Source: Chrysomallon squamiferum (taxonomy: Eukaryota > Mollusca > Gastropoda > Neomphalida > Peltospiridae). Taken from it: a DNA stretch of 64,000 nucleotides. Numbering within the stretch: position 1 is the first letter of the stretch; each line of letters opens with the position of its first letter. The position numbers and the translations under genes are program-made. The stretch spans positions 17,940,672-18,004,671 of the forward strand of contig CM022669.1 in assembly GCA_012295275.1 (NCBI GenBank), read 5' to 3'. The notes under the pieces were generated by a model. The model was not told the origin of the DNA. It saw nothing but the letters and a program-made list of their open reading frames with translations, and made no database searches. Shown here piece by piece: positions 1 to 11,864 of the stretch.

Positions 1-661
1 GTTGTTGTTATTACTATTATTATTATTATTACTATTACTACTTTAATTATTTATTGTTATTAATTTTATTTATTTTCAAAAATGTTCCTAGTTATTTTTA
101 TAAAAACTTATATTATATTTAATAATAATTATTAGTAGAAATAATATTATTAGTAGAAGTAATATTACTAGTAGCAGTAGTAGTAGTATTTTGTGCTATT
201 CTGAAAAACGTTTCAAAAATGTTAATATTATTTTGTTTTTGGTAATTCATGAAGCAATAACCGAAAATTTGATAAGCGTATTAGTTAAAAAGAATTCAAA
301 AACAGATTAAAAAAATTTAGGCTTCAGATGGTTTCTTGCATGATAACACTACTGATTTTAGTTTACCGCGCTAACATCCACTTTTTATAAAATGTATCAC
401 TAAGCTATCAAGAGGGTATCATTTTAACCTAAAGTAATAAAAGAAAACCATTCAAAACAAAACAAAATTAAATTACGTTAAATTAAATTAAATTAAAATT
501 AATAATAAAAATAAATAAATAAATGCTATAATAAATTAAAATATAATAATTCAATAATAAAAATGATTATACTAAAATGAAAGTTTAACCAGTATGTATT
601 GCACATGTTTGTATGTGTGTTTTATTTTATTTTTTTTTTTTTTTTTTATTATTATTATTAT

Positions 662-700
<39 letters not shown>

Positions 701-963
701 TATTAATGTCTGATTTTATTTTATCGTGCTAAAAATCCACTTTTTATCAAATATGTCACTAAACTATAAAGAGGGTATCACTTCCAGTTAATTAATTAAA
801 ATAAATTAAAATAAAATAATAAAAGGAAACAATTCAAAATAAAATAAAATAAAAAATAAAATAAAATAAAATAAAATAAAATTAATAATAAAATAAAATT
901 AATAATAAAATAAAATAATAATTTAATAATAAAAATGATTATACTAAAATAAAAGTATTGTGC

Positions 964-1004
<41 letters not shown>

Positions 1005-1954
1005 ATTTATTTATCTATTTATTTATTTATTATTTGTTTGTTTGTAATATTATTAATGTCTTTTTCAGGACCAGCAGGTATGTTGTTGGTCGACAGACAT
1101 ATACTAAACAAAACACATGTCTTTATTTATGTTCGCGGGCGTGCGTGCTTGGGTGCGTGAGTGCACAAACATGTCAATTTAAGAATTTATATTTCATTCG
1201 AAAATTGTATTTTTTCAAATAGCAACAACTTCTATGAAAAATAAATGAATAAATAAATAAGCAAAAACAATACCAGTAATAATAATAATAATAATGATGA
1301 TGATAATATAATTATTATTATTATATAATTAAATTAATAATATAATAATAATAATAATGATAATATAATAATAATAATAATATATTATTATTATTATTAT
1401 TATTATATAATTAAATAAATAATACAAAAATAATTAATATTCATGATGATGATGATAATAATAAATAAATAAATACACTATACCATTAATTTATTCACCG
1501 AAGAAAAATAACACAGTAGTCAGTTTACGTGCATTAAATATTTATTGACAGTTGTGAATTATACATATATTCCAACTGCAGTAATGACCATATTATTCCA
1601 CTTCATGAAATAAAGAAAGAGTTTTCTCAGTTCCTTAAAAAAAATAAAAAGGCGATAACGTCAATTATTATGGTATCAATCACAGACCTCTTTCAATAAT
1701 AATGTATATTTTTCTGAATTGTGTGATTTTAATTTTCTTTTTAAACTGGTTATATGAATTATCAATAATAATTTTACTGGGCTCCGAAATAAATACTCAT
1801 AAAAGGTAAAATAAATATTTATAAAGTTAATTAATATAACTCTTTTTAGTCATTGCATACGAAGAAAATGGGAACCTTGGATACACAATAACAGTACGTC
1901 ATTTTTTAGATTACTCTTTCTCCATTTTTGGAAAATGTCTGTTTTCATTAAAGG
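1..1954. other. Gene-free AT-rich stretch
   Basis: Contains (ATT)n/(AAT)n runs, poly-T, a (TG)n tract and the tandem duplication at 345-1065. The short reading frames here are built from the TG and TTTA repeats. I see no gene. Confidence 0.6.
345..1065. repeat. ~360 bp tandem duplication in AT-rich DNA
   Basis: Two diverged copies, about 345-705 and 706-1065, share the same order of words: a 'ccactttttat..aaatgt' block, 'gagggtatca', an A-rich stretch with 'aataaaaatgattatactaaaat', a TG run and 'aatattattaatgtc'. Copy 2 has an expanded (TG)n at about 965-1000. No coding content is apparent. Confidence 0.65.
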
Positions 1955-3514
1955 CTAATGGTGTCGGTGATAGGGAGCGAACGTAAACCCTCCGACTGGA
2001 TTGATAACGATGGGCTGTCGGCTAACACCGAACGGAGGAATAGTTGGAACGGCAAAAGCAGGGTGTTTCGTTGATTTCCTAGAACCACTGTTGTTTTCGT
2101 CTGGATGAGGACCGGCTGGAGGTATGGTTGGAATAGCAAACGTCGTTTGTTTAGTTCGATGACCGGAACCATTTGCATTATTAAATAAATAACCTCTCGT
2201 GAAAGAGGCTCCAGGAAACGGAAAACGATTGGTCGTTTTCTTTGAGCCGGAACCGGAAGCTGACGAAACCGGAAGTACTTGTTTTATCAAATGGTCGACT
2301 TTGTCCTTTAGCTCTTTCAACTCCGAAGAGTACGAACTAGTTCCTGCTGCAGAATTTGTCAGAGCTTCTAATTTCGTAATCTGGTCCTTAGACAGTGATC
2401 CAACACTGTTTTCCATTTGAGAAATCTTTGCTGTTTGTTCGCTGAGCGTGTTCAATATCGAGCTTGTCTGTGTTGTCAGAGCATTAATCTGTGATCTCAT
2501 GTTCTGCAGTTCGTTTTTCATTGCTTGGGAACCAGAAACACCAGCCGATCCAGGTGTAAAGGTTTGAACCATAGACTGTATGCTTTGGGTTTCTTTGTTC
2601 AAGTCACTGACTTCGGTTACCGTTTGTTTGAGTTCCTCTTGGGTCTTCTTTAAGCTCTGCGTTATATTAGCTACTACTCTGTCCGTATGGTTCTCTGTCA
2701 AATCAAGTCTTTTCGATAAATTCTGAGATTCAGTTTTTAGAGTGTCCATTCCTGTTGAAAGTCCTTGTACAGATGTTTTTATTCCATTGATTTCTGCCTC
2801 GATATGTAAATCATCTTTTTCTTCATCCTTAAGGCTTGCTTCCAGTTGTCGAGCCAGATTTTCAACCTTTAATTCTAAATCGTTGTTGATTCCTTGTGGA
2901 CTCATGGCTGCAGTGAGTCCTCTTGTAGAAGAAACTGTTTTCAGATCGTTGCCTAATTCATTAATTTTGTCCATGGCACGGTCAATGAGAGTGGCCTGTT
3001 TTTGGATTTCAGCTTCGATTGCTGCTTTGACTTTAATGTTGCCAATGGAGGACGCTTTCACAACGCTCGATAGGTTAAATAATTTGTTTTCAATGTTGTA
3101 CACAGACTGAACAAAATTATCTTTCGTGTCCATTATCATTTTCTGCAAAGCGGCTACTTCTTTGTTTCCCATACCGGAAGTCGCTTGCCCTGCGGAAGCG
3201 CCTGTCTGCTGCTGCACTTCCGACACCTGTTCAGTCAGTTTTGATATCAAAGAATCCATTTTGGCTAATTTCGTGTCTACGTGACTGTTTCTGGTCATAT
3301 ACTGGAAGCGACTTGCATCCATTTCGCTAATGATCTGCGAAAGTTTGGCATTGATCTCTGGATCGCTGATTTGGCAGCTTCCAGAACTGTTTGGAACGGA
3401 AAAAGCGTATTTACACAGTTGTTCTGCATTCACAAATCGACACATACACAATACAGTAATGTGCATAAAAGATAACAGTTTGGAATACATTTCGAAAATT
3501 CTCGTGTACCACAA
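1955..3514 (-). CDS. Secreted coiled-coil protein with Pro/His-rich tail (paralogue A)
   Basis: Intact intronless reading frame of 519 codons. The Met at codon 9 (3490) is the likelier start because a hydrophobic signal peptide follows it and ends near VNA/EQ. The mature N-terminus has a C-x-Y-x-F-x-V-P-x(5)-C element (C34 and C47, counted from 3514), similar in style to the start of angiopoietin-type coiled-coil proteins. Residues ~50-420 are a long heptad-rich coil (I/L/M at a/d positions, many E/K/Q) with NLSS, NHTD and NITQ glycosylation sequons. The last ~100 residues are low-complexity: three imperfect copies of a K-T-rich segment followed by F-x-(F/I/V)-P, two of them reading PTIPP, and an end in HRHH. 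There is no fibrinogen or C1q head. It shares the Cys element, an MDTKD-x-F and IENK-x-F-x-LS block and the His-ended tail with the gene at 8838-10142. An extracellular oligomeric structural or mucus/adhesive protein is inferred; the exact role is unknown. Confidence 0.85.
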   Translation of the reverse strand: MWYTRIFEMYSKLLSFMHITVLCMCRFVNAEQLCKYAFSVPNSSGSCQISDPEINAKLSQIISEMDASRFQYMTRNSHVDTKLAKMDSLISKLTEQVSEVQQQTGASAGQATSGMGNKEVAALQKMIMDTKDNFVQSVYNIENKLFNLSSVVKASSIGNIKVKAAIEAEIQKQATLIDRAMDKINELGNDLKTVSSTRGLTAAMSPQGINNDLELKVENLARQLEASLKDEEKDDLHIEAEINGIKTSVQGLSTGMDTLKTESQNLSKRLDLTENHTDRVVANITQSLKKTQEELKQTVTEVSDLNKETQSIQSMVQTFTPGSAGVSGSQAMKNELQNMRSQINALTTQTSSILNTLSEQTAKISQMENSVGSLSKDQITKLEALTNSAAGTSSYSSELKELKDKVDHLIKQVLPVSSASGSGSKKTTNRFPFPGASFTRGYLFNNANGSGHRTKQTTFAIPTIPPAGPHPDENNSGSRKSTKHPAFAVPTIPPFGVSRQPIVINPVGGFTFAPYHRHH

Positions 3515-4178
3515 ACGTGTTTTCAGACAAGCTGGCGTGTCCTGCTCGTAAAAAAAAAATGATGTCTTGAATAATGACTAAACTATTTATTGCTTCATTC
3601 GGGGGCCCAGTTAGGGTTGTAGCTGGCTGACCAATACAGTTGCCGAAACAGCAGTATAAACATCGTTATTTGTATTTGGAATCTTTCTTTTCAACATGCA
3701 AGTAAATAACAAACTATATTAGCTTTACTTTTTGTTTTACTTTAAAGAACAAGTTTACATTTTAACAATAGTTCAAGCAGGTATAAATACATTGAGGTAT
3801 TTATTCAAAGAAAAGTTGTAAGAGAGACACCAGCTGGTAAATAGTTTGTTTTGACAAGAACACCTTTGCAAATAAGGCATTTGTATAAACAAAGGATCAA
3901 AACGGAATAAGTTTGCATCTTGGGCTTTGTCGCTGCTCTTAATCGTTCGTAAATCTTCGTCATCGTTCGTGGGTAATTAAGTAGATGTTCGCGTAATCTT
4001 GCATGACGTTGTAGTTTGACGAAAACGTGTTGGCGGTCGCAGACCTTTGTTTTGCATAAACTTTGCTGTTTGAGTTTTCCGGTGTTTTCATAGTTTTCAC
4101 ACTTCCAAAGAATGCCATGACGATGTGAGTTTGATAAACCTTCAACAAGGGTCAGAACGTACATTTTATTTCCAGTCT
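3515..4178. other. Intergenic, possible promoter side of paralogue A
   Basis: Non-repetitive DNA of more balanced composition upstream of the minus-strand gene. There is no strong TATA box in the right orientation. A chance-looking minus-strand open frame (3805-4164) has no signal peptide or recognisable domain. Confidence 0.4.
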
Positions 4179-4185
4179 GGGGGGG

Positions 4186-4280
<95 letters not shown>
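4179..4280. repeat. (G)9 followed by (GA)n microsatellite
   Basis: A run of about nine G is followed by ~93 bases of pure GA dinucleotide repeat. It yields Arg-Glu repeat frames that are not genes. Confidence 0.97.
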
Positions 4281-4282
<2 letters not shown>

Positions 4283-4302
4283 TGGAGGGAGTTGGTCTAC
4301 AG

Positions 4303-4470
4303 GTAATCATAGACTTACAATATTTAAAGTACTTGCACTACTTTTTCAATTAATTTTTCCACCATAGTTAGATATATATGGTCTAAATATAATCATAGAC
4401 TTACAATATTTAATGTACTTACACTACTTTTTCAATTAATTTTTCCACCACAGTTAGATATATATGCATA
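4303..4470. repeat. Tandem duplication of ~85 bp
   Basis: The segment beginning 'aatcatagacttacaatatt' and ending 'ccaccatagttagatatat' is present twice, at about 4306 and 4390, with few differences. Confidence 0.8.
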
Positions 4471-5889
4471 CATACACAGTTAGATATATATACATACATA
4501 CGTCTTCATGTAATAACTGAATATTTCAAAATAAATAACAGATTTTAAAATATATATATATATATATAGTATCAATTTTTTGAAGAAAAAAAAAATGTAA
4601 TATCATCTGAAAATTAGATCGACGCAGATCACTATACTTGATTTTGTTCGGAGGAACTTTTTTACAATAGCACTACTGGTTATCACAATAGCACTACTGC
4701 CAGTATTAACGTTGGTAGAATTTATTCATTTAAAGTTTGTCGAGCGAAAGTGAGTTTATGCAATTTTATATAATCATTTTACGTCTGCACTATTAGCAAA
4801 ACAAAATACTGAGTAAAACCTCTGCTAAGTAAGGCCTAAACTGCAAGATTACCTTTGTTTTATATTCTACTATTAATAATAAAAATCTGTCGACTTCTGC
4901 TCGAAATGCTAAATTCATCAACCTTTAATTTGTCTTTTTTTCCTCCAGTCTTCAACCTAACCACTCGGGCCCAAGACTACAGATTTATAAGTACAATAAA
5001 ACGATTATCTGAAGATTATACTGCGCTTCACATTTATTTCGCGGATTAAGTTGGAAACTTCTCGGTAAAAACAATCTTTGATGCCCTTCATTTACGTATC
5101 AACGTTGTTAAAAACAAGATGACTGCAAATTGCTTAAATCTGGGATTTTGGTTTCGTGAACTTGACCTTAGGGCAAAGGTCATTCGACTTTGTCAGTGTT
5201 AGACTAGATTTATTTGTTTGAATTGTGTTTCACCGTCGTGAGAAACGGATTTCAAATATCTGCGTTGTAATCATATATGTGTACTCTGTTTACCATTCCC
5301 AGGGTAGCTGGATCGATCCTGCACAGTACAACATCTATTGCAACATTTAAAATTTAAGTATCCTGCCCTGTAGAAGGTTCATGTGTATTTTAACTAGCTG
5401 CTAATTGGTAACAGTAATCCATTATTTTAGAAAAGATGACTGATACAGTTTTAAGAAAAGTGTCTTTTAAAATCTATATTTTCATAGTTTTTTTCCTTTA
5501 ATTGTTTTTAATATAAATTTAAATAACAAATAAAGTATAAGATTTTAACTCATAAACAATAATGAGAGTATCTTTCGTAACTAAATACAAAGAGCTATGA
5601 AATGTACAGGCCTTCGACATGCAATATTACATACGAACTCTTTAGTTCACAATGCTCAAACTTAGATTTATCAGATGGGAGAAAATGGGTCTTCAGTACT
5701 AGACATTCGATAAATCATTAACTGCTTAATATTTGTCATGGCCATATTGGTCTGGAATATGAGCTGTGAATTCTAGTGTTTGTAGCTAGTTACCAAACAA
5801 CGGTTTTTCATTTCCCTGATAGTTACAGTTCAAGTAACTGTAGTAGCTCATCTAATGATAATCTAGACAACAAAACATTGTAGTCTCTC

Positions 5890-6170
5890 AGTCATAGATC
5901 ATTCCTATTAACTGTGCGGTGGAACCAGTATTTGATCCCAAACTGTAAGGCTTTGTCTATGAATACAGTGATCTTTTTGATCATCCATATGAGTAAAAAT
6001 GGGACCCGGTATTCGATCCTAGAACCAAGCAATTGTAAGGTTTTGTCTAGATGTCAGGTTAAATTCAGTGGACTTAGATCATCCCTGTCAGCTCTGCTAA
6101 TGGTCAGTGTTGGGATTTGATCCTAGTACGTAGGATATCTGACTTAATTAGTATGTATCGGGTTTTCGTC
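5890..6170. repeat. Degenerate ~110-130 bp tandem repeat
   Basis: About three imperfect copies of a unit containing 'gatcat.c.t', then 'gta.t.gatcc..', then 'gtaagg.tttgtct'. The unit carries a degenerate tRNA B-box-like word (ttcgatcc), so a SINE relation is possible but unproven. Confidence 0.45.
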
Positions 6171-7194
6171 TAGATTCCAAAGCTGGAAAGTGACAACCAC
6201 GTTATCTACAAATAATCCAATTAACGGATGTTTGGAAAGCCAACAAGAAAGCTGATGACTTAATTCCGTTATGGGAGGAACATGTGTACAAGATCAAAGG
6301 TTAAAGGAATGTTTTACCCGACGATAAACACGTTAATCTGAGAGTTAAGTTAAGTTTGTATTTTAAGCCGCTAATACGTATACAAAATTCTTTTAAAAAG
6401 GAAATTAATATATACTTGGCTTTGATATTTTTATTTGCCGGGTTTTTTTTTTTTTCTTTCAAATTTTTTAAAATATTATTTTATTATTATTTTTATTTAA
6501 TTTGTTTTCATGTTTTTATATTTTTATATATTTTTTTTTTATTACTACTATTTGTTGTAGTTATTTATTTTAATTATTTATTTTTTATTTTTTTCATTTT
6601 TTTCATTTTTTTTATTAAACACACACGTACATACAATATATATATTGTGTGTATTGAATATGTTTTATAAAATTTCAGTGTAAAGAAATTCATTGTATTT
6701 TTTACAGATATAATATTTTATATTCGCCTTATCTAATACTACAGACAAAATAATAACCATTAGCAGAAGAAGAAGTAGATGATGATGATTATCTGCTATT
6801 TAAAATTTTCGAAAATAATAAACGTTAGTTACAAAAAAAACTGTGGGAAAACATTCTTAAAATGGCTTGCCATCGCTTTTTATATCCATTGTCCAAACAT
6901 AAAAAACACCATAGTTTTTTTAAATACAATTTTCAATAGCTTGGAATAATCATTATTTGAGTTTTCTTTTTTTTTTTTTTTTAACTTTTTAACTTTATTG
7001 ATGGCTTAATGGAAATGTGTGTGTGTGTGTCACTAAATTCACTATATAATATTATATACTGATTTCATTTTTCTTTCTTTTTATATGTGTTTGATTTATT
7101 TTTCTTATTTTTCTTCATTTATTTATTTGCTATTATAGATAGTGTTTTTTGTTTTATTTTTTTCACCACTAATTTTTTTCATTTATGTGGGTGT

Positions 7195-7410
7195 ATATAC
7201 ATTTGTATGAACATACATACATACGAACATACACACACACACATATATACATATATACATACATACATACATACGAACATACACACACACACATATATAC
7301 ATATTTTACATACATACATAGATATACATACATACATATGTACGTACATATATACAGACATGCATATATACATACATGCATGCATACATACATACATACA
7401 TATAAATTTA
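7195..7410. repeat. (CATA)n/(CA)n compound microsatellite
   Basis: About 215 bases of CATA, TATA and CACA words containing two near-identical ~60 bp blocks. Frames on both strands through it are repeat artefacts. Confidence 0.95.
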
Positions 7411-8685
7411 CACATACATAATAAGAAAAATATCAGTTGAGCAATATCTGTCGGTTAAAATGTTCGTGTGAGAAGGGTATTTTTTTATTATCTCTTTACA
7501 TTTTAGTTCAGTTTATTTCAACAGCAATAGATTTTAATTTAATTTACATTAAATTATTTATGTTGCATGTAATTAAAAACCTTTACGACTTGATGTAATT
7601 AAAAGCGGCATTTCTTCTTGTTATTGTCACTATAAATCTCTGTTGTTGTTGTTGTTGTTGTACTTCTTCAAATCCATTTTTCTGTAACTCCGGATATGCA
7701 GTTGTGTTTGAAACTCTATTAACAATTAACTACTCTCTTTTGTTGCGACATTATTTAAAACAGTTCATTTTAATTCTTTAAATAGTCTTTTATATAAAGT
7801 CAAAGGCGAAAAATATCTTGTTTCATTCAGCTTTCTTTTAAATCTTCTTTTTTAATTAAAAATAACAAAAAATCACTGAAGTGAATAAAACAAAGCAAGT
7901 TTTTTTTTCTTTTTTTTTTTTTTTTTTCTGTTTTTTAAATTTTTTATTACAGAATGTCATTCTGATTTGATGTAATTTCAAGATAATAGAACTGTGATAT
8001 ACCCTATTAATAAGTAAAAGTGTTGATAAAAAGTAATTATACAAAATATGTTTATATAATAATAAGAAGAAGAATTCTATATAATACAACAGAGAATTGT
8101 GTTGCTTTTTTATTTTTTTTTTTTTTATTTTTTTATTTTTATTATTTTTTTTTATTATTCCTGATGTCATTATTTCAATCAAAATTAATTTCCAAAATAT
8201 GTAAAGATAAAACGTAAGTGCGTTTATTTTGAGCACTTTTAAAGTTTAGTGTTACAAAATAATAAAAGTACTAAAATATTTCTAAGTGGTAACTTTAAAT
8301 TAAATACATTTCTGACAACAAAAGAAGAAATGCATACGTTTATTCAGTTTACGGTTCTGATATGACGTCACATTCATGATTAAATAATGAATAAAATGGC
8401 AGCAATCAAATATTTATTTTATTGTTAGGAAAGACTGGTCGCTAAAAGTAACACACTACTTTGGAAGAATGCGAAATATATTTAAACAATTTCTTCACAA
8501 AAGTAAATTCAAAGATGAATTTTATAAATCAATGTGAATTTTAAAAGATAGATAACAATTTTAAACAACATAACAGATTTGTTAGATCAAAATATAAACT
8601 GAATCAAATAATAATAATATTGGAAATAAATAAACAACTTACAATCGTTTTAGAACTCTCAGTTGCGTTTGTTTACGCAAATCTT

Positions 8686-8691
8686 TTTATT
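8686..8691 (-). promoter_or_regulatory. Candidate polyadenylation signal for paralogue B
   Basis: AATAAA on the minus strand about 150 bases past the stop codon at 8838. In AT-rich DNA this word is common, so support is modest. Confidence 0.3.
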
Positions 8692-8837
8692 ACAGTTAAA
8701 ATATTTAAATATTACAAACCAGACATGTACAGAGAAATGTCGCAACTGCAGTGAAGTACGAAATTAGAAGGAAAACGTTATTTTATAAATGTTATTAAAG
8801 ATTCTCTGCTTTCTCATCTCTCTGTGATAACTGTCAT

Positions 8838-10142
8838 TTAATGATGATGCAGCAGCGGCGGCACTGGGAACTTCGTCACCTTTTTCCCGCTCGGGACGGT
8901 GGGAACGGCAGCGTTGTTGGTGACGTGCGACGCAACTGGTGACGATCCACTGCTCGACACAAGAGTTTTGATTTGGTTCTGCAGATCCAGCACAGCCTTC
9001 TCGATCTGGTCTTGCTTCTGCAGCTTTTGGGTGACGCTTTTCAGCTTCATCATCAGCAGCTCCGTCAGCGTTTTCAGGTTCTGAATGCTGTGCTCGTCTT
9101 TCATTACATTGGGGACGCCGTTTTTCACGTCGGTCGCCACGGTGATCAACTCGTGCTGAAGTTTGTCTACGGTTTTAAACAGTCTGGCTGCCTCGTTCTC
9201 GGCATTTTGAATTTTGGTTCGTTTTTCCTACGAAAATCGATGACAGTTTCCCGAATCAGCGCTGACGTTTTGAGAACAGTGTCCATCTTTGTAGACGTCG
9301 TGTTCATCTGCATCGACAAATCTGACAGCTGTCGATTGTGATCTCCCAGCATGCTTTCCGTTTGGTTTGTTTTCTTTTCCAGTTTCTCGATATCGCCTTT
9401 CTGCTTGCTGTTCATTGTGTTCATCTTCTGTTCTAAATCGTTGAGTTTATTTTCTAGAGTTTTCAGTGCAGCAGAACTAGCTGGACTGACCGTACCGGAA
9501 GTACTGTATGCTACTGGAAGTGGTCCCTGTTCCAGGATTTGTTTGTAGAATTTGAATCAAGTTTTCCATATTCTTCATTTTCGATTCAGTCTCTTTTGTT
9601 TTTTTAATCTGTTCTGTCATCTGAGCTTCAATTGCTGCGTTTATTTTTGACTGTTCTATCGCTTCCTTCTGGACCCCGTTCGAAAGAGTGAAAATCTTAT
9701 TCTCAATGTCGTGCATGACCTTTATGAAATAATCCTTGGTGTCCATCACTGATTTTTGTAGGTCGGCGCTAGCACTATTTCCCACAGGCAAAACATCCAT
9801 TTTGTGTTTCAGTTCTCTGAACTGCTGCATCAGATCTGAAACCTGATGGTCCAGCGATCCTCGTAAACTCTGAAGTTTTGTCATTTCTCCTTGTATCAGG
9901 GAATTCTGAGAAATGTACTGAAGTCGTGTTCTGTCCAAATCCTGTTTCAGTTGGTTAATTTTCAGATCTAAGTCAGCGCTGCTTTTACTGCATGCCCCAT
10001 TTTTGTCTGGAACTACAAACTCGAATTTGCAGCTTTTGCTGGGATTCCCAGGGCCCAAGAAAGACGGGGCTGCAACTTGACCATGTACGTGGATGCTGGC
10101 CAAAACTGAAGCGCAGACGACACTAAACAAAATGGCGTCCAT
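8838..10142 (-). CDS. Secreted coiled-coil protein, paralogue B, with two compensating frameshifts
   Basis: Intronless relative of the gene at 1955-3514, about 434 codons if joined. It starts at 10142 with a clear signal peptide (cleavage near HVHG/QV) and C-x-F-x-F-x-V-P-x(5)-C (C38 and C51, the same 13-residue spacing as paralogue A). Then come LQYISQNS (A: FQYMTRNS), MDTKD-x-F, IENK-x-F-x-LS and AAIEA blocks, a long coil, and a tail ending in FPVPPLLHHH. Frame 1 runs 10142 to ~9500 and ends in a stop at 9477. Homology continues in the +1 frame (TVSPASSAALKTLENK onwards) to ~9215, then returns to frame 1 (IQNAENEAARLFKTV) to the stop at 8838. The two shifts cancel. The second lies beside A-runs, so sequencing or consensus error is possible; otherwise the gene is recently damaged. 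Paralogue A is intact. Confidence 0.75.
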
Positions 10143-10247
10143 TGTCGCTGGCGTATGAATGTGTTGTGTTATCTAAATGTTCTGGATAAGCGATGAAGAC
10201 TTGTCCAGTTAAGAAAATGAAAATGAGGAAAACACGAGGATTTGCTG

Positions 10248-10255
10248 TTTAAATA
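10248..10255 (-). promoter_or_regulatory. TATA-like box of paralogue B
   Basis: TATTTAAA on the minus strand, ~105 bases before the ATG at 10142, leaving room for a short 5' UTR. It lies 47 bases downstream of a perfect CRE. Confidence 0.35.
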
Positions 10256-10302
10256 CAAACTTGGGTGGACAAAGGTTTGCTGCCATCGGTGAAAACATAG
10301 TG

Positions 10303-10310
10303 TGACGTCA
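10303..10310. promoter_or_regulatory. Perfect CRE palindrome upstream of paralogue B
   Basis: TGACGTCA inside the larger palindrome TGTGACGTCACA, ~160 bases upstream of the start codon and ~50 upstream of the TATA-like box. That is the usual place for a CREB/ATF site. Function is inferred. Confidence 0.45.
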
Positions 10311-11590
10311 CATACTATCTTAAACTTAGGGTCCGGTCGTTTTTTGTTTGAGTTGGGTATACATCAAATATCCGTTGTTTGTTAACATTTTTTATTATAT
10401 AAAGAAACATTTGTTTTGATGAACTGTTTTCATTCTTTACATTAGATACAGTAACATTCTTCAAAATAAATTATAATTATTTCGTTTTTAATTATTTATA
10501 GCCAGTTTAAGACGATCTATTACTGAATGAGACCTGGTAAAGGTCATAGTTAACGTTATCTTTTAATTTCAGACAAACAAATGATAATAAAAGTTTGTAC
10601 ATGAAACAAGGAAGACATAATAGCATAATTTATCGTGGAATGCGGCTTTTAGAGACCAACAAACACATTTATACTTCGTTAAACATTATACAGTGCTGAC
10701 GGCCTGAGATGATTAAACTTACGGAGAATATGTTTCAAGTTCGCATTTTCAGGAGGAAGTTTTATCGCTTGTTTTTGCGTATCTTAGCTATGCAAACAAT
10801 CGGAATTATACGATAAGTGATGTTGTGTCAAAAATAAGAATAAACAGAATTCTGTCAGACCTTTTCTTTTTGTTTTTAAACCCGGACGACTTCTTTGATG
10901 ATTAATTTTTTGGCCAAACACCGGTTTTGGCGGAAATGTCTACTGGCAAATATTGATGACAAGATTTAAAAAAAAAAAAAAAAAAAAAATGTAATAAAGA
11001 AGAAGAAGAAGAAGAAGAAAACTACGCATTTCTCTTTTTCTGTTCCACCCTTGTGCTCTTTCTACCATTGCTTTCTCTGTCTCTCTCTCTCTCTCTGTTT
11101 TACGTGTACTTGTAAATTCATGGTTCAGTTTTGTATAGTTCAAATTAGTTTTGATAATGATGGTAATGCAGTAATTATAATTTCAAATAATAACAGTATC
11201 CTGTATTCTGACCAACTTTCCATGTCAAGGTTAGCAGTATGTGTTATTTTTACCACGATATACTGGCAGACAATAATTTCGTTTTCTTAATAGATGTAGC
11301 AAAATGAAGTTTATTTATTTATTTATTTTATTCATTTATTATTTTCATTAATGGTTCTTTTGTTTTGATATCGATCTGAATATTTAGTGTTTATTTGTAC
11401 TTACACATATATCTATACGAAATAAAATTACTGTGGCAACTACTATATAGTATAGTAATAGTATTTGTGCGTTTTTGTGAATGAACAGTATAACCAGCTG
11501 ATTTTTCGTTTCTCTGTGACACAGAGTTATTGGCCTTGAACTAGTTTAGTTGTTTTAGTTCATAATCGCATCTTTAAATTCGCTGTTAAA
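10311..11590. other. Intergenic between divergent genes
   Basis: Lies between the minus-strand coiled-coil gene and the plus-strand SORD gene, so both promoters should lie here. Mostly unique AT-rich DNA with poly-A and (GAA)n at 10968-11020, (CT)n near 11080-11096 and a (TTTA)n run near 11310. Confidence 0.5.
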
Positions 11591-11644
11591 ATGACAGACA
11601 AAAATTTAACAGCTATTCTGTACAAGAAAGGTGACCTTCGTTTG
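11591..11644 (+). CDS. SORD: SORD exon 1 (start)
   Basis: Begins with ATG (MTDKNLTAILYKKGDLRL), 18 codons, ending in phase 0 at a gtgagt donor. The GDLRL end matches the N-terminal strand of animal SORD. Confidence 0.85.
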
Positions 11645-11864
11645 GTGAGTTGCTATGGATGTACAAATACTTCATTTCTGCAACAGTAGCGTTTTTATAA
11701 TCGTTCAGTTTTAAAAATAGGTCATAAGAGATAAACAGATTATGCAGTTTTTGTTTGGCTCAGTCTTATGCGATTTTTTATTAGTCTCAGTCTTCGTATT
11801 GTTATAGATAATTAATTACTGAATGACTTGTTCTTCATTTAATATTTTATTTCTTTCTTTTTAG

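Larger units (their letters stand above)
4471..8837. other. Gene-poor interval
   Basis: Contains (TA)n near 4550, unique AT-rich DNA, degenerate repeats at 5890-6170, T-rich tracts at 6430-6610, CATA repeats at 7195-7410 and further T-rich tracts at 7900-8160. I see no convincing exon. Confidence 0.5.

Noticed and set aside
3805-4164. Minus-strand open frame of 119 codons upstream of paralogue A
   Set aside because: No signal peptide, domain or splice context. A second overlapping frame on the same strand is also open, so chance is likely.
4125-4367. Arg-Glu repeat open frame
   Set aside because: Translation of a pure GA microsatellite.
5914-6120. Open frame of 68 codons
   Set aside because: Lies in a degenerate tandem repeat with no recognisable protein pattern.
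7087-7440. His/Thr/Tyr-rich frames on both strands
   Set aside because: Produced by CATA/CACA repeats; open on both strands at once.
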